DNA of 64,000 bases from Mycteria americana (taxonomy: Eukaryota; Chordata; Aves; Ciconiiformes; Ciconiidae). Positions 57,048 through 64,000 of this stretch are shown here, piece by piece; the first letter of the stretch is position 1; each line of letters opens with the position of its first letter. The translations under genes and the position numbers were made by a program. The stretch spans positions 9,612,328 through 9,676,327 of the forward strand of contig NC_134366.1 of the NCBI RefSeq assembly GCF_035582795.1. The letters run 5' to 3'. The notes under the pieces are model-generated. The model had not been told where the DNA came from. It worked only from the letters and a program-made list of their open reading frames with translations, and made no database searches.

Positions 57048-60000
57048 GCACCACTGTTTATCTTGCCTTAGAAATATGACCCAAATCCTTCTTGTCTGGC
57101 ATTTGGGGGGGTCCCCTGTGTTGGGACACCCAAATTTTCTGCGTGTAGCAGCAAAGCATGTCAGCAAAGGAGAAATACTTCCAGTTACTGCTGGGCTGTG
57201 TATTTAAAACAAGCCATTTACCGTATCATTAACTCAAAATGCCTTCAAAGTGGGGCTGTGTCTTGCACCCAGAAGTGCCGGTGGCTGCCTCCACTCCCCT
57301 GGCAGGCTGCGCGGGCGACATTTCTCCTTGTAGATGAGTTGATGGGGAGGATGCAAGTTCCTGTGGTGGGCAAAGCCCCCCACACCTTCAGCACCAATCG
57401 TATCAGAAAGGACACGGAGGACAACGGCTGGGGACGTACCCGCATGTTTTCTCAAAGTGGGGAGGATGTCAAAATGGGCAAGGGGCCAGCAGGAAGTATT
57501 TGTAAACACTTTGTAAATGATCCAATTTTCCCGAGCATCTGTTCATGACTCATTTGCCAGCTCTGTGGATCTGATGCAGGTTGCTCAAATGGCGAAGGCT
57601 GGAAAAGCCCCAGACTCTCTGTGACTTCAGTCCCGTCACTGAAAGCAATTAATTTGCAACAGCTTCGCTCTGACAACGCAGGCTCCTTAAAATAATCAAG
57701 CCCGTCGTCACGAAGGTGGCTGCGTTATTATTGCATTGCTTTTCGGAGCAATGTGCTCCAGCCCACAGACACTTTCAGCTGGCCTTTCATCAGCATCATT
57801 TGCCATGGTGAGGGGATGCCTGCTTTCCTCCAGGAAAGATGCCTGCAGCAGTTTAAGTTTGTGCCTTTGCCATGCTGGACCTAGGGCTAACCATGACTAA
57901 AACCTAGTTTGGTCCTAGTTAAGCCAACAGCAGTGGAAACAAGTGTTTTCCATAGGGGGTTAAACATTACAGTGAGCCTGACACAGTTTCTAGGTCTTTG
58001 GATAAAGATCGAGCTTAGGAATTGGCAGCAGCCTGTCAAGATGAAATGACCTCATGTAATCTCTGATTACTGTGTCCTGCTCTGCCCTTTCTCATTGAAA
58101 GTCATCAGCTCCTCCAAAAAAAAAGGCAATAAAGAGTTTCTCCTTAATAGAAAACCTGGAATAAAAGCACAAGGGCATCAATCTGCACAGGCCTGCGTGA
58201 ACAGCAACAACCCAGTAGGATATTTAGTGCTATGGTCCCAGCTACCTCTTCATCTGTTTTATTTTTTTCTCTTCAGATTGAGTAGGAATCACAGGACCAG
58301 GTCTCCATTTCCAGTATACATTGGGACCCTCTATGGAAAGCCTGGGTCTGCAGGCAGGACAGTTTAGCACGCATTTGGAGAGAAGACAGAAGCAGCAGAA
58401 GGGATGCGCTGGTCCTTCATCCCATGTTGGTTCATTCTCCCAAAGAGCACGAGGTATTGCCTGTTCCCTACCATCATCTGGGAATTTCACCTGGCTAATT
58501 CCTCATTACTGAAGGATGTGGTGATAGTAGGGATGCCTTTGATCTCCACTTTTCTCTCCCTCCAGTAAATTGGTGCTTACATGGAAAGTGAGCTTGGACA
58601 TCGCCCTGGGGTCAGCAGCGCCGTGCGTCTGCTGGCATTTGGCCAGTCAGGCACTTCCATAGCTGGCCATCATGCCGTGCTTTCACACCTTGGCCTGGGG
58701 TTTTCAGAGATGATATATTAATTTTTTTTCAGGTGGAGCTGACCCCATTTGTGGCTTCTCATCTGTTTGTTCTCATGCTAATAATTAGAGCAGCGAGAGG
58801 CTGGGGGAGCACGCCTGGCAAGCCCGCTGCCTGGGAAAGCAAAACTCTCCTGCCTCAGGGAGGGTTTCATCAGCCAAAGGAGAAATTGCCAAAAAAAAAA
58901 AAAGAAGAAGAAGGAAAAAAAAGGCCAGCAGCCTTTAGATGGGCTGTGTCTGTCACAAGGACAAAATGTCTCTCCACACAGTTCCTGATACAGAGAGGAA
59001 ATGTAACATCTCCATTAGGAAGCAACTACAGAAAAGGCGTGGAGGGAAGGAATTACGGTATGTTGGGTCAACAATTTGGGATCTTGTGCTAAAAATAGGA
59101 GGGTTTAGAGGTTCTGACTCCCCTCTTCTACACCACCATAATCAGGAGGCATTTACCTGGATTTAACAGGATGATGTGGTTGAACCGAGAGGGAAAACCC
59201 GTTCCTAACTGAATTACTCGGAAAACCCCATGGGGTTTTTTCCATGCAGGCTCCTCTGTAAATGAATTTTGGGGTTAAAAAGCCCATCCAGACTTCAGCT
59301 TGGCCTTGCATCTGCGACTGCATGGTTTTGGGGTTTACTTTTGGGAGGTGTGGGCTCAGTGAGTGGGCTCCTTGCTGTGGGGGTGCTCCAAGGGAATTAA
59401 TTATGGCATTGCCGTCTTGTTGCTTACACCAGGGAGTGGTGGTGGGTTAAGGAAACTGAGTTCGTTTTATTATTTTCCTGGTCCCTCTTTCACTTCATCT
59501 ATCACCTCCCTTGTTTCTTGGTGGGAAAATGGATGTGAAAACATTTGGTTGGTTGGTTACAGAGCAGCCCATTGCCACAGATGAGCAGGAGTGTGTCACT
59601 TCACTGGCAAGAAATTCCCTGATCAAACCTTCTCACCCAGAAAAAAAAGCCAATTTCCAGCATCTAGCTCATTGCTGGCAGCTCGTGGGGTGGATGTGGT
59701 GGGACAAACCCTGCCTCAGCATTGGAGATGGGCTTGCAGGAGAGAGGATGCTCACCTCTTCAGACCTCTGCAGCCGATGCCCACTGCTCCCACGCCTGCC
59801 TGAGCAGGTAGAGCAACCACTGGAAAAGGAAAAAAAGAGGATTTCTGGTCCCTTGCCTTTTTATAGCTCATAGCTCTGATGGTCACTGAGCCCAGAAATG
59901 CAGTTTCCAAGGAGCCACCAGTGTGCTGGAGTGAACAGAACCTCATGGTCGCAGCTTGCCTTGAACCAAGAGGGAACAGCTGTTCCCATTCCTAAATGAA

Positions 60001-63000
60001 TTGCTCGGCCAGAGTCCCCGTATTCTGCTGTGCTGAAACGTGACTGACTAAGATGGAAATACTCCCTTCCTTCACCTGATCCAGCACAAAGGTCTTTAAA
60101 AGTATCATTGCCACTGGGTTTTTTCCTTTGGCGAAGCACAGCAACCTGTCCTTGAGGGTCCCCGCAGCTTTGGATGGTTGGGGTAGAGCTACACCCCTCC
60201 AGCTACAGCAGTTTCCATAAAAGATTTGAGCCTTTTCTGGCTTGGAAGAAGCCTGGGTAATTTTTTATGCCACGGGTAAGAATAAAAGCAATCTTGTTTG
60301 CATTGCATATTTTAGACACTGCGAAGGTTTTCCTTGAGAGTTTGCATTGCTGAAGGTTGGGGGAAAAAAATCAGTTTTGTGGGTAATGTACCTTGGGGCC
60401 TTTTGGGCTCATCAGTGCAATTTTTTTCTTCTAGTAGTCATTAACCTGCCTATAGTTGGTTTTGTGATCTTGATTTAAAACCAATGAAGTCTCGAGTGGA
60501 AAGCCTGGGTTAATTTTCTTGGGAGCCCGTAGACTCTCTACTCAAGTTCCCAGTAGCATATTATAATGCTGGGAATTAACTGGAGTGCTTTTTCTTGTAT
60601 CCAAGCAAAAGTCTGGACTCAACTTAATGTGTAATAAAACCAGAATGATACCTACGGGATAAAAGGTAACACATACCTTGAACCAGCGTGGTGAAATTAT
60701 CTGTAAGCACTTTGATTGAAAGAAATGGCTCATATGCATCAAATAGAAAAAATAAATGTTGTTCTGGTGTTGGGTTATGGAAACAGAAGTAGGAGGAGCC
60801 CTTGGCTGGGCAGGTTTCTGTACCAAAGAAATAGAAAAATGCATTATTTCCAGGATAAAGCTACACAGATTATTCTGCTGGTTACGCACGGCGAATATTA
60901 CCTGCCTTTGAATTGAGGTCTGGTTTTACTCTGGTGTCTGTTGAATCCTACTCGCCCCTGGAGCACTCTTGATTTATACCACTGTACAAGAGAGCAGAGC
61001 TTGGCCATGAAGAGCCAAAGGGGAACAGCAAGACGTGAGACATACAGACACATTTTTCAGTTTAGCTTGTGGTTTTTTTTAAACATTATTCGAGTTTTAT
61101 AATTCTCTGAGTGCTCAGTGTCATGGCACAGACCGGATGATTTAATGGTCTTGTATTGGGTTATGGACAGTGTGCTTTGCTGTATTTTAGGCTAAATGGA
61201 TCCCGTGAAAGCAGCTGGAGGTATCTCAGTAGAAGCCCTTTGCCATCCCAGGGGGACATAAAGACCAAAGGAAAAGAGCTGTGCCAGAGATGCTCTGAGC
61301 CCGCACTGCCCCTCATTCCTGCCTCCGGACTCGGACCTTGGCCAAGAGCACGGGACAGAAATAGAGGTGGGTGTTAAAGGAGGTTTTGCCCCGTGTCGAG
61401 GATGGTGATTTGCCATACTCAGTGAGGCCTGTGCATCTGCTGCCCTTCTTGGGAAAGCCTTTGTTCCCCCACGTGTAACTACATCAGAGTACGGAGGTAC
61501 AGCTCCTACGGAGAATGCAAAACGTTTCCTCCTCTGCAATCCTTACAAAGCCCAGGATACAGCATGGAAACAGCAAGAAGCACACAGAGGAGAGGGACAT
61601 TGCCAAACAGGGAGGGGAGGAGGACATCAGTCCCTGCTGCTTTGGGGAGCCGGGGGATGAGCACTGGGGTGCTGGTACCATGGATGGGCACCTCCCTGGC
61701 TCATCGCTGCCAGGTCTCTGTCTGGGTATGCTCAGGGATACCTTGCTGCAGTCACGTAGTTTGGTCCAGCCTCCTCTGCACAGGAGGATACACGAGACAG
61801 GAGAAGTGACCCAGGGCTTTTTAATCTGTTGATAAAATCACTAAAGGGGATGCAGGCTGTGGGCAGCAGCACCGGGGCACCAGGCTGCAGAGCGAGGCCA
61901 GGCTGCATAGGCGCAGCAAGGGGCTCTCCCTCTCTCCCTCCATCCCTCCATCCATCCCTCCAGCCCTCCCTCCAGCTCTCCATCCTCCCTCCATCCCTCC
62001 ATCCTCCCTCCAGCCCTCCCAGCCCTCCCGGGCCTTTTCAAACAAGCTCCCCCATTCAGAGGGGATTTCTCCACGCCAGGCCGATCAGGGGGATTAAAGA
62101 GCAATTAAACCCGATAAATTATCTGCCTGAAACATTTTTTCAAAGTGGCCACTGTGCTGGAGCAAAGACCCTGTCGCTTCATTTCCCCTGTGAAGGGGGA
62201 TCAGGGCAGATCAAACCCCGGCGACCCACTGACCTCTGCCTCCGCCTGGGCACGCCGGCAGCGAGGGACCCCACGACGGCACCGCGCTCCCCTCGCCACA
62301 CCCCACAGCAAATGAAACCCAGCCTCTCCTCCTCTTTTGGCAGGGCTTTCGCCTTTAGAAAGCGTGAAGGATGTCTCCCAGGCTGAGGCAAGCGAAGCAG
62401 CAACGGGAGCAGCCTGCCTCCTTTAAGGCTAAACAAACAGCCTCTGCCTTCAAAGCTCCCAGAAATGGTTGTCCTAATTTCTCTCCGATTCCATATTCTG
62501 TGGCTGCTTTTGTGAAGGCTCCAGCTGCCTCGCACCTCAAACCCTTTCTGGCTTCCGCTCGGCGGCAGCAGCCAGAGCAAGGGGCTTTAATGGCGATGAT
62601 TTGGAGTGTCACCAGTTAAATAAAAACCAAACCTACACCGGCCCTCAGGGATGCTGCAAAACACATTGCAGTTTCTAGCTGGGTGCTTTGAGCTAGTGTC
62701 CGGTCTTGGGCTTGTTATATCCGTCCTTCCCCTCTGCTCCCTTGCTTAAGGGTCTATAAAATTCCTGCTTTTATTTTCAGCCCCGTGCTATTGCTCAACT
62801 CAGCTGCCAGCTAGACCCATCTCCTCTCAGCCCAGTTGATCACCCACTGCCTGTCCTCAGCTACAGCAGACCTCCGCCCGCTCCCATCACGTGGGTTTAT
62901 CAGTGAAAGGGGTTCAGCCCCATGGAGCTACTCCAGATTTTGGGCAATGTAATAAGGACCAGGATCCAACCCCCAAGACACGATCATTGATTTCAACGGG

Positions 63001-64000
63001 GAGGTTGAACAACCACATTCCTGGCCCTTGCACTTCACTGGTTTTCTTTCCCACACCTTCGGTTCATTAATTAAAATAGGAAAAGATGCCAAAAAAAAAA
63101 AAATCTGATGATGCATAAGTGCCTCATATTAATGGATGCTAATATGCCATGTTAATGCAATACAGCATCCCCCCAAAAGCTCGTGAAAACAATACTGATC
63201 TGTGCGGGAGCACAGCGCTGTGTACGGCCTTGCAAACGTGCAGGAAGGGGGGAAAGCAAGGACAAAAATAATTTCTGATAGACTAATTAATTGAAAATAA
63301 CTGTGAGGTCAAGATGGCTAGAAATACACTTTTAAAGATGCTAAATATGTTGGGTTTCTACAGCGTTGCTCAGCTGTACCCAGATTTCATGCCCTTGCTG
63401 GAGTCCCTGGTGCAGAAGTCCAGCTCTTGCCTCTCAAGTCCAGTTATTCAGAAAGCAGTTTGACCACAACTGGGTCGCTCAACTCTTCAGACAACAAATC
63501 ACCACCTTCCTCTGGCTCTTCTGCTCTACCAACAGCCTTGGAGCTGTTGGGTCAAAATAACCCTGAATTTATAAACACAGAATCAGCACATGGAGAAGTT
63601 CTGCAAAGACCATATCCAGCTACAGAAGATGATCCTCACTGTTTGAGCTGATGGACAGCTCAAAAAATATCCTGAAATGCTCACTTAAATAAAAAAATTC
63701 AATTTGCTTTGGCCGTGTTCTTGCCTCTTCTGCCTTTACTTTCCTTACATGGCTTAACAGATTAATTACCTGGCTGGAATGTGCCTGCAAAGAGAAAACT
63801 ATAAGCTAGAAAAGATCCCCAAGAATTTGAGCTGGTTCTGACGGTACCATCCACCCCTTGAGGGCAGATCAGCGTTAATATGACCCATGTGTCCAGCATG
63901 CGTCAACACTCTGAACTACTGCATGCTCCCAGTGAACTCCTTATGAATAACCTATGGGCTGAGAATGACTTCAGGAATACACCCACAGACAGTGAAATTC
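57048..64000. other. Intergenic, no gene recognised
   Basis: Unique sequence with no recognised coding family. AT-rich patches with homeodomain-type cores occur at 58770-58800 (ATGCTAATAATTAGAGC) and 62085-62150 (GATTAAAGAGCAATTAAACC). An A13/(GAA)n run is at 58893-58922, and an A-run at 63091-63103. Frames of 60-190 codons overlap each other on both strands and are not supported. Confidence 0.55.
61927..62030. repeat. Degenerate CCATCCCT / CCAGCCCT array
   Basis: CTCC-based units (CCATCCCT, CCAGCCCT, CCATCCT) repeat over about 100 bp. It resembles the 32.8-kb octamer array but is more degenerate, with 4-, 8- and 12-bp spacing. Confidence 0.88.

Overview
The window looks like avian nuclear DNA. 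It carries one clearly recognisable protein-coding gene, INSIG1, split into five coding exons on the + strand, and two 5'-truncated CR1 LINEs with the bird-type 3' end. The bird assignment rests on the CR1 copies plus the compact introns; the exact species cannot be read from the sequence.

Layout. Positions 1-9.5 kb are AT-rich non-coding flank with one short ATG-less open frame. From 9.6 to 11.9 kb lies a CpG-island complex holding the INSIG1 promoter (GC boxes, an inverted CCAAT box next to an SRE-like site, a TATA-like box), a non-coding first exon, the first coding exon and a second CCAAT-rich island inside the following intron. Coding exons run 10806-11196, 13221-13345, 14041-14207, 14689-14788 and 18036-18065, giving 270 codons, followed by a roughly 1.9-2.2 kb 3'UTR with candidate poly(A) signals near 19904 and 20195. 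No second gene is recognised from 20 to 64 kb. The 28-34 kb part alternates GC-rich islands with AT-rich blocks dense in TAATT cores, which looks like developmental regulatory DNA. In human, the INSIG1 flank leads to EN2, CNPY1 and SHH, so this may be the EN2-facing side, but no engrailed homeobox is present here.

Repeats are a main feature: a pure (AAGGG)22 tract and an (AAGG)n tract at 31.3-31.6 kb, CCATCCCT-type arrays at 32.8 and 61.9 kb, a 55-unit 21-bp minisatellite at 34.5-35.6 kb that is open in several frames on both strands, a 20-bp minisatellite at 42.4 kb, and a previously unassigned inverted pair of about 230 bp (50.8 and 52.6 kb) whose second arm is itself bracketed by a 21-bp inverted repeat and microsatellites.

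How it works together: INSIG1 encodes the ER sterol-sensor partner of SCAP and HMG-CoA reductase, and its promoter carries the NF-Y/SREBP-like pairing expected of a gene in the SREBP feedback loop. The rest is non-coding, with candidate regulatory blocks and repeats. No novel multi-gene system was found; the strongest unexplained structures are the nested inverted repeat, the duplicated CCAAT module in the INSIG1 intron and a possible unannotated promoter/exon near 45.3 kb.
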